Shown: one piece after another, positions 1 to 25,989 of the stretch
Position numbering within the stretch: position 1 is the stretch's first letter
Layout of the letters: each line of letters starts with the position of its first letter
Source: Chrysomallon squamiferum
Lineage: Eukaryota; Mollusca; Gastropoda; Neomphalida; Peltospiridae
Assembly: GCA_012295275.1 (NCBI GenBank)
Contig: CM022667.1
Location: 16,033,766 to 16,081,265 of the forward strand
Direction: 5' to 3'
Length of the DNA stretch: 47,500 nt
Notes under the pieces: model-generated
What the model was told of the DNA's origin: nothing
The model's database searches: none
What the model saw: only the letters and a program-made list of their open reading frames with translations
Position numbers and translations under genes: made by a program

Positions 1-32
1 TACGTACATACACACAGACACATATATACATG

Positions 33-66
<34 letters not shown>

Positions 67-350
67 TACATACACACAAACGTACACACATACATAGATA
101 CACACAAACATACACACATACATACCTAGATACATATTTACATTATTATCTGTCCAAGAAAAACAAAAAAGAATCGGCATATTAAGAGATATTTGTTAAT
201 ACTTTCCTTTATTTATTTATTTTTTCTTTATTTAATTGTAACTTTATCCTTTCTTTCTTTCCTCACTTTATTCCTTTTCCATTCTTTGTGGTCTTATACC
301 ATATTCTTTCTTTCTAACTTAATGACAACAAATAAACAACTGCTACTTAC
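1..350. other. Left-edge intron sequence with (TACA/ATAC)n repeat
   Basis: Positions 1-130 are an imperfect ACAT/TACA microsatellite. Positions 190-300 are T-rich (ATTT and CTTT tracts). By the gene model this is the intron after the fifth coding exon of the MARVEL-like gene. No open exon is convincing here. Confidence 0.5.
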
Positions 351-8600
<8,250 letters not shown>

Positions 8601-8881
8601 CTGAAAAGTGAAAAAAAAAAAAAAAAAATTAATAATAATAATAATAATAATATACTTTTAGAGAAAACCGATATCGTGAATACAATTGCCTTCAAAAATA
8701 TTAAATTGCATAATACAAGTTAAACAAACTGCTCTGCGTAGAACTCCATTGATTAAGTTAATTTATAATTCCGACATCTACTATAAATGTTGTTTGTTTT
8801 GTCTGTCTCTTTGTTAGAGTTTCTATATCTACCGCTCTCTACAAATTTTATTTCTATTTGTTATTCCTCTAGTGATACACC

Positions 8882-9003
<122 letters not shown>

Positions 9004-10244
9004 TACTTCTGTGTCTGTTTGCCTCTATTTCGCATACACACATATTCTTTCTCTTTCATACTATGTGCCTTCTCAACACCTTCCCACGGACTGACACACT
9101 GACATTCAAACTATACCCATACACTGAAAAAACAAAACAACAAAACAACAACATACCAGTGTTAAAAGTTCTGCTAGTCTAGTTTTCCAGTCCTCCATGA
9201 CAGTGGACGTGATCAGATTTTCTTTGTCTCAGATCTTGGTGAAATATCCTTTCACAGATATCCTTAAACTGAATTTTAACTCCACAACACTTTCGTACAC
9301 ATAACATAGCGTATTACCCAGTATTATTCACAGTTTGAAAGTTGTTTTTTTTATGTGTTTTTTTCGTCTTAAGTTTTAAAACTTATTTCAACTAATAATT
9401 GATCCAGATATCAGTGAATCGACTCTAAGCAGAGAAAATTCGTATTGGTTATAAATGTTTTGTAAAATCACAACTTGGTGAACAAAACATTCTACAAGAC
9501 TAACACGACTAATCTGAAAACTAATCTGAACCCTTGCATTCAAAACGCTTGTTTTGTTTATCGCTGAAATTTTCTGTCTGTTGGTTGTTTAGTTGATGTA
9601 AGGTTTGTTGTACGAAAAGATCTGGTGTTATGGATATTACATTGTGTGGCAGAGAAAGGACCCACGCGGTCTGTTATTTGTAACTCAGACGAAAGTATAG
9701 AAAAGGTGAGAAGAGCTCTCTCTGATCTGTGCAGTTTATGTATACTCAACGAAATTATATATGTATATGTACGTATATATTTTCAGTTATTCGAATGCTA
9801 ATCGGAAAAGAATTGCCCATGAACTGACGGCTGCGGGTTTCTTCTCTCGTCATAGGAAGTTCTTTAATAATACACCCGACCTTACCGTAAAGAATTATTT
9901 CCTTCCTTTTCAATCTTCAGCCTGTCATATCCTTATTTCTTATTTTATTTCTTAACTCAACAACCTTTTGGGGTCTGTTCAGACTACAACCCATTTCACG
10001 ATTAAAAATATCCGTTTTTAAAATACATCAAAACGATTCTCCTCCTCGCTCTCTGTAGATGTAATGTATCCTGTTAGTTCTTCTTGGTTTTTTTTTGTTC
10101 TATCCCTTTCTTTATTTTGTTTATTTCATTTATATTACATTCATATCTAATACATGTATATATATAGAAACACACACACACACACACACACATATATGTA
10201 TTCTGTCTAGAAACCATGTTCATACAAATCTATTTCGAACTTAC

Positions 10245-10550
10245 CTAAAGACTCGAGTTAGCTGTATCCTTCTTAGTCGAGTATATCTGTAATAGCAGGT
10301 TTTGATGAATTAAGCGATCTTTTGTGAGCACAAAGTGACGATATGCTTGTTCGTCACGGATCATTTGTTTTGTTAACCAACAATAATGCCAACAATCAAC
10401 AACGAATACCGACATATATCCACACATACATACTTGAATCCGTGCGAATGGATTCCATTCTGAATACTTATGACGCAGATCACGTGAAAGAGCTGTATCC
10501 ATTCCTTTTTCTTTTCTTAAATCAAAAATAGCTCTTTTGCTGCTTGGCAC
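10245..10550 (-). other. Possible 5' UTR exon of the MARVEL-like gene
   Basis: A strong donor, GTCTTTAG|GTAAGT, sits at 10245/10244, and a second, TTTGAC|GTAAGT, at about 10571/10570. Both are upstream of the first coding exon, whose ATG follows an acceptor, so at least one untranslated upstream exon is expected. The left limit is the donor at 10245; the right limit given here is arbitrary. The frame open across it looks non-coding and stops at the donor. Confidence 0.25.
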
Positions 10551-10722
10551 TTGTCTGTATTAAACTTACGTCAAAGGAAAGGAAAAAGAGAGGAGGAAAA
10601 AATGGAAATCAGATGATGACAGGAAAGAATGACCAGTCATGAAATTCGCCCGAAATCTAATAATGTTCATAATTTGTAAGAATGAGACAATGAGATAAGA
10701 AGGTTAGTTATATGCATAAATC

Positions 10723-10815
<93 letters not shown>

Positions 10816-11380
10816 TAAAAAATATACGAAAAACTAGATACATGTAAACAGACTAATAATAACATATTTGAAAAAACTGTTTTCTAGAAATGTTTCTGAA
10901 TACAAAGATGTGCGTGTATGTGTGTGTGCGCCCGATCGTCTGTAAAATTAAGCAGTAAAAAAAAAATAAACATCGAGTTTTATAGAATAAAAGCACAAAA
11001 CTAAAATATCAGTGAAAAGCATATTTATTATAACAAATATAACAAAGCATAATATGTATACAAGTAAGAAAAACAAAAACAAAGTATAAACTTTCGGAAT
11101 AACTCGTGTTTTACAGCCTATCGTAGTCTTCCGAATAAAGAGAACGATTCATAACCTTACAGAGCTAGACATGGAAACCAAAACAACTCGTTTTAATAGA
11201 AATAGTAAGTTATGAGGTAAATTACGGATAACTCATATTTAGAAAAATTTGGTTTCATTTAATTGAGGATATGATTTACAAACATTAATTGAGGGATAGC
11301 AATGTTCTGAAAAATATCCTGAACTCGCCATTATTGACGTTCGGAATATTCCGGAAGAAGACAAGTATGTAAAGTGACTG

Positions 11381-11586
11381 AAATAAAAGAAGAATTTAAA
11401 AATATATGAGTAAAATGATAAGGTTTATTACCTTTCAATCATAAATTATTATACTGTACAAATTAGTATAACGAAAGTTCTATAAATAAAAGAAGAATTT
11501 AAAAATATATGAGTAAAATGATAAGGTTTATTACCTTTCAATCATAAATTATTATACTGTACAAATTAGTATAACGAAAGTTCTAT
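11381..11586. repeat. Perfect 103-bp tandem duplication
   Basis: Copies at 11381-11483 and 11484-11586 appear identical base for base. A third copy begins (AAATAAAA) but diverges at once. The unit is AT-rich unique sequence, not a microsatellite. Confidence 0.95.
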
Positions 11587-11755
11587 AAATAAAACAAATT
11601 TGAAAAGACAAAGAAAAAAGATAACAGATAGAGCTGAATAATTTCATGAAATGATTGCGGAAGAGACTTTCTACATTTTTTCAGTCATTAAAATAAAAAA
11701 GAACGAAAAATAGATAATATAAATATATAATAAACTAAATTATTAATTTATTTAT

Positions 11756-11757
<2 letters not shown>

Positions 11758-11844
<87 letters not shown>
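11758..11844. repeat. (AAT)n microsatellite
   Basis: About 29 uninterrupted AAT units. Confidence 0.95.
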
Positions 11845-11845
<1 letters not shown>

Positions 11846-12438
11846 GCCAGTAAACGAAATAATGAGGAACCACCATTAAATAAAATTTAGTATTTTCTTC
11901 TACACTTATATACTGACCTACAGTCTACCAGCCAATCTCTGTATCTACCTACCTATCTCCCTCACTAAAAATCTATTTAATTACTATATAAATAACTGCA
12001 TATTAATCTATTTTTCTACCAGTCTCCATATTTCCACAAAGAAGGACATTTTGAAAACAATTTTGATACACATTTTTAACCTAAATAAAACATGTTTAAT
12101 GTGCAAAAAAAATACACGTACTTAGAAGTGTTGATAAGACTAATATCACTATAATGTAATGGGGGCTATTTGGTGGTTTTTAATTTTTTTTTCCCAAAAT
12201 GTAACAATTATTTAAAAAAAAAAAAAAAAACAAACATAACAACCCCCCAGTATATGTCACATACATGTTTCATGCGTTCATACAGCATAAATAAAGAATT
12301 TGAAAAACCCAAACCAAAAAACCCCCAAAACCAAACAGACACACACAACCAGTATTCATTTTTAAACCTGCTGGAACAAAAACCTCTCCAAAAGAAGGAA
12401 AAATTAACGTCGTGGTTGAGGCAGCGCAGACCTGTGAC

Positions 12439-12485
12439 AGATTCCTCAAAAGCAGGACGTGTGAGATTCCTCAAAAGCAGGACGT
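12439..12485. repeat. Tandem 22-bp direct repeat, period 25
   Basis: AGATTCCTCAAAAGCAGGAC plus GT occurs twice, at 12439-12460 and 12464-12485, in a short GC-richer island. Both strands are open here, but no splice-supported gene was found. Confidence 0.9.
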
Positions 12486-12955
12486 CTGGTCAGAGTGTCT
12501 GTTTATCACTATTCATGTCATTTTGTATGTTATTTTATCTAACTTCTCCCTATCAGTCTATCTATCCATTCACTCTTCCCTTTATGTGATACTCCATATT
12601 TTAAGAATAGTTATTAATCGACAAGCTAAAAGCAGCCTCAAGCACTAGTATGACATCTTTATTATTTTGCTAGCAAAATGTCGAAAAGAGCTGTTTTTTT
12701 ATTCCAGAACATAAAAATCTTTAAATTGCAAATTGAACAAACTGTGCTTAATAAACAATAATTATTGCTGGCAATATTGAAAAATAGTAAGAAAAGATAA
12801 AAATAAAATATCTGTATTTTGAAAAAAAAAAAAAAAAAAAAATAAAAATCATAATAAAAAATAAAATAAAATAAAAAATATGAAAACTGAATCGTTTCAG
12901 TAATGCTTAAGAATTATAATAACGTAACAGCCATGGTCCTGAAAGCGGAAGTACG

Positions 12956-16938
<3,983 letters not shown>

Positions 16939-18300
16939 CTGAAAATGAAGAAAATTAAACATCAGTAATTTAATGATAATAATGAAGCCATCACATATAC
17001 TTCCTGACTACTAAAGTTTATGTTAATAAAAATTATTTGTTACTAATATCTGCCGCTAATGTATGCCCCCAAAAATTATTCCTTCTTTTAACAAAAAACA
17101 ACAACAAAGAATGACGACCTTGAAATATTTCTAACGAGAAGGAGAGTATCATTTGACAAAATTGTCTGAACTTAATTCTGAGCACAAGAACAAAGCACAA
17201 GCCTGAACTTTAGCTAGAACTGCATGTGCTATTCATTTATTTCTTACACTTATAAATTTATAGTACATATTCTAATTCTGATTTGCTGTTGGTAGGCTAT
17301 CCACTGATTATGTTCCAAAACAGTTCCTTATGTTACACATTTAGGTGTTTTTGACTCATGCATGGCTAAAGTAGGCTTGCTGTGGTCAAACATTATTCAA
17401 GGGCAGTCTATATGTGGGAAAAAGTAAAGAGTAATATGACAAAACCTTACCTGCGTCCCCTGAAATTGTACAAACCTTCATGTTGTTTATCCAAATCTAC
17501 GTATGCTTGCTAAAGACCGGATGATTAATTTTGCTGTTATCATGAAATTAATTAAAGGTAAATAATGCAGTGCGCTGTTAGCTGATACGCAACAAAAAAG
17601 CTGGGAAATAAAATAAATGAGGCCTGACTCAACCGCACTGAAAGAAGGGGGAAAAATAATAATAATAAAACCCGGAAAAAACAGTAAAAAAAAAAGTTCA
17701 ATGAAGTAAATGTTTCTAAAGTAATATTTTATTAATACATCTAAATGAAGCATAAACCAACAACAAGGTCGATACAAGTATAATAATAACAGTAACAATA
17801 ATAAAAATAAAAAACCCACAACAACAACACAAAACTCCCCTAAAAAACAAACATAAAATACATATAAAAAAAATAAAAATAAAAAAAGGTTTTAGCACAA
17901 AAAGAAAAAAAAAGGAAAAATAAGCGCAGCAAATAAAACAAAACATAAAACAAAACCGAAACAAAAACAAACAAGAAACATAAAGCGTAATGACTAAAGA
18001 TAATATTTTTATTTGGTTATTGTTGTTTGTTATAACGGGACAAAAGAAACTGGGTACTGTACGTTTTCATTTACCTCTATATAGACTCTTTTTATGGCCA
18101 TACAAGCGTACCGAAGGTAATTTAAACCAGGTGAGTCATACGTACTCTCGTTAAGTTGGCAATTCGAAACCGTGGCAGGTTTTAAAATAATTTGTCGTGT
18201 ACCGGTAAAAGACTATTCAATTTCACACATGTAGTAGGCGTCAGCTTGTGAATAATCACTTTATTTAATATTTAACTATGTCGTACGTCATATCTCCATC

Positions 18301-18858
<558 letters not shown>

Positions 18859-18984
18859 CACAGTATCAAACACTGCGCAACACCATAAGACACTTTGATA
18901 TAGAGAAACAGGTACATATTTAAATAAGTAGTTCATTTGTTTTAACCACAAAAATGAATAATTAAATTATTAAAAGTTATGCAG

Positions 18985-19030
<46 letters not shown>

Positions 19031-19088
19031 ATGTATGTATGAATGCATGTAGTTATGTATGTATCTTTGTATGTTTGTATTACTTTCT

Positions 19089-19236
19089 GATTCTTTATAA
19101 TTATTTTGATTGTTTTAGGTAAGTATTGTTATTTATCAGATGACTTTTTAGTTTTTTCCTAGATTATTTTGCATAGCTGTTTTGCAGTTGGATATCGTAA
19201 TATAATCCGGTTTACTCATCAATAATCAACGACATA
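19089..19236 (+). pseudogene. Decayed inverted copy of SMIM13 exon 1 end and intron 1 start
   Basis: This plus-strand segment aligns to the minus-strand sequence 23850-23990. Shared pieces are ATTGTTTTAGGTAAGTATT (the exon 1 donor of SMIM13), TTTATCAG, and an identical CCTAGATTATTTTGCATAGC continuing TGTTTT, followed by TATCGTAAT and CATCA...ATCAACGA. In the SMIM13 frame it reads a stop (TGA) upstream of the aligned codons and has no start, so it is not functional as an exon. Its 5' side ends in GT/TATG microsatellite DNA. Confidence 0.8.
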
Positions 19237-20225
19237 ATGTTTGTATACGTCTATGTGAATGCGTGTGAACATACGCATATAACTACACAGCTCTATATAA
19301 CTATATATAAAATATATTTCCATTAAAACAGCAAAAACACTAATGGCAAGTTTCAAACTGTACTGTTATTTCACGCATATTATTAGTTATAGTGCATGAT
19401 GCATAAAATTATTAGGTTTTGAACCATAAGAGATCAAATAACAGAATATTAAGAGAAAAAACAAAACGAACTTACTCTACAGCAACTTCCCCATAGTAAG
19501 CAGGTTTACCGGCTTCAGAATTGCTGTGCACTGGTTTTTTGTACTTCAGCGTGAGTTAATGTGATATAAACTGCACACCATTGTCCCTGACGTATATAAT
19601 GATTTGCACACATACAAAAAAAACACACACACTCTTCTCCGTGTACCAGAAAACAATTGAAGCGTAAAACCTGATAAAATATACCCACGGAAATCACAGC
19701 AATGTCTCTAAAACTATCAGTCCCCTAGCCTGAAAAATCAAACTCGTGTATATTTCACTCCCTCTTATTTTATTATTTATTTTTATTTTTTACCTCCTTT
19801 TCTGACTAGATTTATGTTTAAAAACCGTTTCATTGTTTTCCTTAAGAAAGACAAGACCACGACAATACTAAATAAAAGATAAACGACATGAAACGTAATC
19901 TTGGTTTACGTTTAATTTACGACTGCGGCTTGACACCCAAGACAGATAACTAATGCATGTCTCTAATGGCAGAGAATTGTTGCTGGAAGCTATAATTTTA
20001 ACGGCCGCTTACGTCGAATTATTTCCAGGTTTGACTATTCTGTTTATGTTAACAATTTGCAAGTGTCCTGCCCATAGCTTAATAGAAAATATTTGAAATG
20101 CTGACAGATTTATTTGATTCGTTGTTGTTCCTGCTTCTTCTTTTCTTACCCCTGTTTTAATTGTTACTGATTGCTACTGTTATTTTTAGGGTTGTTGTTG
20201 TTGTTTGGGTTATTTGTTCTTGTTG

Positions 20226-20260
<35 letters not shown>

Positions 20261-20724
20261 TTTATTATTGTTTTTATTATGACTGTTTTTTCGTTGTTCT
20301 TTTGCTTTTACGTCATGTACAAAAAATATCTATAACAGAACATTTAGAGTCAACTCCTCTTGTTTTAACGTTACTTGATATGAGAGAGAGAGAAAAAAAA
20401 AAAATTCAAATTTATTTTGTTGTTTGTTGGTGACATGAACGAACTCCAGTGCACCAGGCAATGTTAAGAGAAAAGTGGAACAACGCTACATAACTTAGCG
20501 TTATTGTTGAATCAGAGCTCTACGACTAATACATCAAGTATTTCTAGGCCTGTATACATTCTTTTCATGTCTCTTGGAATTGCATATTATTAAAAAAAAA
20601 AAAAAAAAAGGTAAATCGTCTTAATAAGCTCCGTTGCTTAAAATCTTAATAGTAGATAAAACCATGGATGTAGCGCGTGTTCTTGAAGTGTACCTGTGCT
20701 GGTCAAATAAAATTATTTAAATTT

Positions 20725-20832
20725 CTAGCTGGTTATTTTATAGTTTTTTGTTTTGTTTTTTATATTATTATCTTTCATAACTTTTTCCGAGAACATGGAT
20801 AGTACTGTTAAAAAACACAAGGACGCCGCCAT
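20725..20832 (-). CDS. Candidate small ORF (35 aa) behind two CRE palindromes
   Basis: The ATG at 20832 sits in a good context (GTAAAATGGCGGCG) and opens 35 codons to TAG. The N-terminus is hydrophobic (MAASLCFLTVLSMF) and the tail Lys/Asn-rich. Upstream on the same strand are TGACGTCA at 20849-20856, a TATA-like stretch at about 20872-20890, and a second TGACGTCA at 20915-20922. I do not recognise the product. It may be a micropeptide, the 5' end of a spliced gene with a donor I missed, or chance. Confidence 0.3.
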   Translation of the reverse strand: MAASLCFLTVLSMFSEKVMKDNNIKNKTKNYKITS

Positions 20833-20848
20833 TTTACGTCTGGAGTTG

Positions 20849-20922
20849 TGACGTCATTACACAGCTTATTTGTTTATATAAGTTATATTATAATAACGCT
20901 AAAGAAAGTGCAGATGACGTCA
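20849..20922. promoter_or_regulatory. Paired CRE palindromes (TGACGTCA) flanking a TATA-like segment
   Basis: Two perfect 8-bp CREs (20849-20856 and 20915-20922), centres 66 bp apart, lie within a locally GC-richer, microsatellite-free stretch. Sequence outside each CRE is also loosely mirror-related (GGCGCC/CGCCGCC ends). CREB/ATF factors bind this palindrome in animals; use here is inference. Confidence 0.5.
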
Positions 20923-23087
20923 CGACTACATAATTATGTGGCGCCCTATTTTAACTGAAGAGCAAATATCAGAACATGGACTGAAAATATGCACAATATA
21001 CTGTAACTATTTGTGCTTCATCATCAGACACATTTTAATACTGTCACTACTAGAAATTCAGTAATGAGATATCTAGGTGTTAACAGAGATGTATTAAAGT
21101 TCTTTGTGTGTGTGTGTGTGTGCGATTTGTGTGTGTATGAATTTATATTTAAATAATACTAAATGAACGGTAAGGATAATTAACTGAGCAGTCTAAAGTT
21201 TATTTTATTATCTAACGTTAAAGAAAGTTACTGTTAATAACGCAGAACAGACTCATTCTGACAGGTTTCTTTGTTCTGATAAACTATAATGCTACTTCAT
21301 GACTTCAGTTAGTTACGACAGACCTTTTTCTGTATACTATAAATAGTATGCTAAACTTTTTATTTTATTTTATAAAGAATATGAAAAGCAGAAAAATTAC
21401 AAATGAATAAACTTAAAAAGCCTTGCCTCCACTTAACTGCACATAGATAAATAAATAATAAATTTCACACATTCAAAAGGAAATAGCTTTTTTCAAATTA
21501 CATTTTAGCTATATTCTAGCAAATAACCAAACCCAGTTAAATTTTAGTTCTAGTTAAATATATTAATATTAGTAGTTTTAACTGGACTAGTCTATGTGTA
21601 CATTTACTGAACTACCTCCAGTGCAGCCTGCATTATATTACTGGTGTATACAAAAGAAAATAATTATGTGCATTCAAATCTGCATACAACTGACAGCTTC
21701 AGGTATTATTATACAAATCTCAAATCTAACAATTAAAGTGATATTCAGTTACATTTATAATTACTAGTTAGTCCTTTTGGCATTGGTTGTTGTATGGAGG
21801 TGAAACAAATATCTTTCAGCTGTCTGTAGCCTGTAACATGAACCCGGCTCAGAAGAAGCCACTTGAAATCCATCACCACAACCTCACTCACTGTCCTTTC
21901 AAGGCATTTTGGGTTTCATTTTTCATCCAGTGTCCTTGTATTACATGATTTCATCATTTTGTCTTAACTTGTGTTTTTCTTTTCTTTTCTAATTAACTTT
22001 TGGTGATGATTATTAATAAATAAATAATAATCACTAACACAAAAAATCAGTATATTTTCTAATGAATTGAGAAATCTCAATTCTTCTAAAAATGAAAAAA
22101 TTGCAAATGAATTATTCTTAACATGTGTGTCAAATAGCATGAGTTGACTGACTAAATATATTTTGTATTTTTTAAAGTTGTTTTGGATTTGAAAACCAGT
22201 ATTTGATAATAATAATATAAGATGTGTGTGTGTGTGTGTGTGTGTCTGTATGTATATAGGATGGCATTTTCCATTTCTTCATTGTGTCATTTCCAAAATG
22301 CTTTGAGGTTACAACTCAAAACTAATTTCACAACCTGAATACATCGATCTGAACTTTTTTCCACACTTAAATAACAGTTATAAAACAGAAAAAAATAAAA
22401 TATAAGTCATTCTGTTTACTTTATATTGTCAAGTGCTTATTAATGTACTGTCATACATTATTATTAATTAATATATTGGTTGACAATAACAACAAAACAA
22501 TCATTTGTACACATAAAAAATAATGTATTATCATAACAATTACAGTTGTTTTGTTAATTAATCTCCAAGGTAAATTATTTTATTTTTATTTTTTTCAAAT
22601 TTACTCAGGATATTTTCCCATTATATATCAGTTGATCAGAATTTAAACTTACACTAATAAGTGATTAATCACGAAATGTTAGTTTGGAATGTTTGCAGTT
22701 GATGGTCCTCTTGGGACTGAATGAGACAGCACTTGTATATTATTAAAAATCTGATGGCATACTGGAGATCCATGTCTGCATCATATTAAAAAATAATGAA
22801 ACAGAATAACATCACAAAGTGAATTTAATAAAAGTTACATTATGCTTTTGTTACTCATTTTTCTTTTCCATTCTTCTTAAACCATTTACATACTACCATT
22901 TTGGTTTCCCACTTTCTTTTTTTCAGATACAAACTTAACTTCATTTTCTTACACAAATCTGTTTTACTTAGGATGATTTGTTCATGAATATGTATGAGAT
23001 AAATACATGAGGTATGGAATATGTGCGTGTCATTTTGGCACATCTGCAATTTAAAAAACCCCAGACAGAATGCCTAAAATTATGTTT

Positions 23088-23420
23088 CTAGTCAGTCCTT
23101 CTTAAACGTGTGCGAGTTGAAAGAGGCCTGTTTTTAGGTGGTTCCGTATCATTTTTTCCTAGAAGCTCGCGGACAAACTTGAATCTGCTGAGGAAAAGTT
23201 TCCAAACAATGTACCATCCTGTCAGGAAAAACAAAAAGAGAAAAAAGCATATAAGTAAGTAAGTAAATAAAATAAAATAAAATAAACAACAACAAAAAGA
23301 AAAACAAATAGTGTTAAAATATTTATGTAAATAAAAATTAATAATGAAGAAAAAATAACAAAACCATGAAATAATTAAATAATAAAACCGCACAATTAAA
23401 ATAACTAACAAAAAAGGATG

Positions 23421-23488
<68 letters not shown>

Positions 23489-24038
23489 AATAAATAAAAT
23501 GATTTTTAATTTGATTAAATTATAGTGATTTTTTGTTGTTGTGTAGTATATACATACTTTTTATTCACTGATATACTAAGTATACTGTTTTGTTCATTTC
23601 TTTGAAAATATAACAAACTTCTTAAATTTAACAGCAATATTTTGGTATTTCCCCCCCCCACCAATCCCTTAAATGCAAATTGAAATTCAAATTGGTAACA
23701 AATTACACCACAAAACACATTAAATTTTATGTTGTTCCTTAATATTAGATACCTAATCCTATTTATTAATACATAAAGCAGTTTCCCATTATTCTCTAAA
23801 TAAATTTAAATAGTAAGATGATCGGAAGCTGTAAAAAGTGTAATTATAATTATTTCGTTGATCACTGATGAATATGCCGGACAATTACGATATTCAATGC
23901 CAAAACAGCTATGCAAAATAATCTAGGATAAAATTAAAATTCAACTGATAAACAATAATACTTACCTAAAACAATAAAAATAATAACAAAGAACAAAGAA
24001 GCAATAAGAGAGAAGAAAGAAAGAACGAAATTATCCAT
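23088..24038 (-). CDS. SMIM13: Small integral membrane protein 13 (SMIM13)
   Basis: There are two coding exons: 24038-23966 (24 codons + 1 base, donor TTTTAG|GTAAGT) and 23218-23088 (acceptor tttcctgacag|GATGG, stop TAG). The joined 67-residue product is one N-terminal membrane helix (residues about 4-25, MDNFVLSFFSLIASLFFVII start) followed by GWYIVWKLFLSRFKFVRELL and a basic, hydrophilic tail ending TRLRRTD. The GWY-VW-LFLS-FKF-REL block is the signature I know from vertebrate SMIM13, also a small protein with the helix right before it. The molecular role of SMIM13 is poorly known. The intron is 747 bp and contains an AAT/AAAT repeat. A 5' UTR exon may exist upstream. I am confident of the identity although no search was run. 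Confidence 0.93.
23420..23500. repeat. (AAT)n-(AAAT)n microsatellite in the SMIM13 intron
   Basis: About 20 AAT units pass into AAAT units. Confidence 0.95.
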
Positions 24039-25217
24039 CAAAACAGCTTATCTACATGACTTATTTCCCTTTGATAAAGGGTTACGTCTAAAGTGTGAAT
24101 CAGTTAGTTCTTTAGTACAATCCTCCATGTTACTGAAGCACCACTGGTATTTAGTTTTAGAATTAACTGTAGTGCGTTCAAATCAGATAAAATATATTTA
24201 ATAAACGATACAAGGAATTAAATTAACTTTTATTAAAGAAAATGTATTTGTATAACATTGTAAATACTATAACTGATAATGATCAATAATGTTTGTAGAA
24301 ATAGCTATAGTGATAGCAGTATTGTTGTTATTGCAGTAGTAGTCAATTGTTTTTGTTTTCGTGGCAGTAGTAGTAACTGTCGTAAAAGAGTGGTATTTGC
24401 AACCGCAGTAATGGTTGCAAAGCAGTAGCGGTGTTAGTGGTAGTTGTGCTGATAGCTGTAATACCAGTAGTTGTAGTTGTACTAATGGAAGTAGTTACAG
24501 AAGTAGTGATATCTGTAGCAGCAATAGTAGTTGTTGTCATAGTTCCAGCAATATGTATGTGTGTGTCTGTGCGTCTCTCTGTTTGTGTGTGTGTGTGTGT
24601 GACAAAACAAAACAACAACAATAAAAATAACCTCAAAACACGCATAAATAATTAAGCTCTTGTATACGCACACAGAACGAACCAAATTCCAGAAACAAAA
24701 CAAGATTTTAATCCATTATGAATTTGATGTTTGTTAATGGCATAAATAATACACATACAACTCATTAATTCCCTTTCTGATTATACATGTGCTTAAGTAA
24801 ACATGTTACAAAAAAAAAAAAAAAAAAAATATATATATATAAATTCTTTTGTCGTATCACCTTTACTTATTGAAATGCATGGCAACACATCAGTATTATC
24901 TATTTTTGTCATTTCTCGTTTAATCCTCATAAATAGTTTCCATGGCATATGCAGCTCATAATTACTTGGGAATATTGTAGAAACACATAGCAACTATGGA
25001 TTTTAAGATAACAAATAATGGTCAGTGTTCTGTTAAAAACACTGTCGTAGAGGCGTATTCAGATTTACATATATGTGGTTACTTAGGTGGATATTCATAA
25101 TTATTTCAGAAAAATATTACCTGTCACCGTTTTATCTACCATGAAGGCATTTATATTAGGCAAAAATCAACTGATTACTTCCCATTATGAGCTTTATAAT
25201 TTTCAGTAGGAATGTCA

Positions 25218-25257
<40 letters not shown>

Positions 25258-25900
25258 CACTTAAAAGAAATGTCTTAATTTTTGCGTCTGACCATTTGCT
25301 GTATGACTATGAAAATAAAACATAACACTTGCAAAAAACAATAAGTTAAATAAAATAAAATAATAATAATAATAATAATAATAATATATTCTCGATTTTT
25401 TTTTTTTTAGATTCTAGCCATCACACACCCCCCACACATACATAATACATAATAATAATATACACACATATATATTCTTAGATTTTTTAGATTTTTCGGT
25501 TACAGGAAATGTCCTTTAGGTCAAATGTGAAGATATATGACACATTTATCTTCAGTTATAATAATATTAAATATTCTTAGAAACATAATGATTATGTTTA
25601 CGTTGGCTTAATGATTTTTGAAAAATAATAATGTTTTGTCCTTTTATTACAAATATAATTATGCTTTATGATTTTGAAAAATAATACTGTTATAGCATAT
25701 ATATTAACCTATTTTGAAAAATTAATGAACACAAGTATTAACGTTCATATTATGCTGTCTAATCAGACTTCCTCTATCTTTTAACTCCGTTGAAGAAAAC
25801 ATAATTGCAGTTATTTATTTGCTAAATAAGAAAATAAATGTATTTTTTGTTATTTTATGTATTGTTTTTAGATTTCTGTTTCTGTTATGAAATGGCTGTT

Positions 25901-25989
<89 letters not shown>

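Noticed and set aside
18095-18130. Plus-strand ATG followed by a perfect-looking donor (AAACCAG|GTGAGT) near a TATATA stretch
   Set aside because: The frame stops (TAA) before the donor. It could be a 5' UTR exon, but nothing downstream supports a plus-strand gene.
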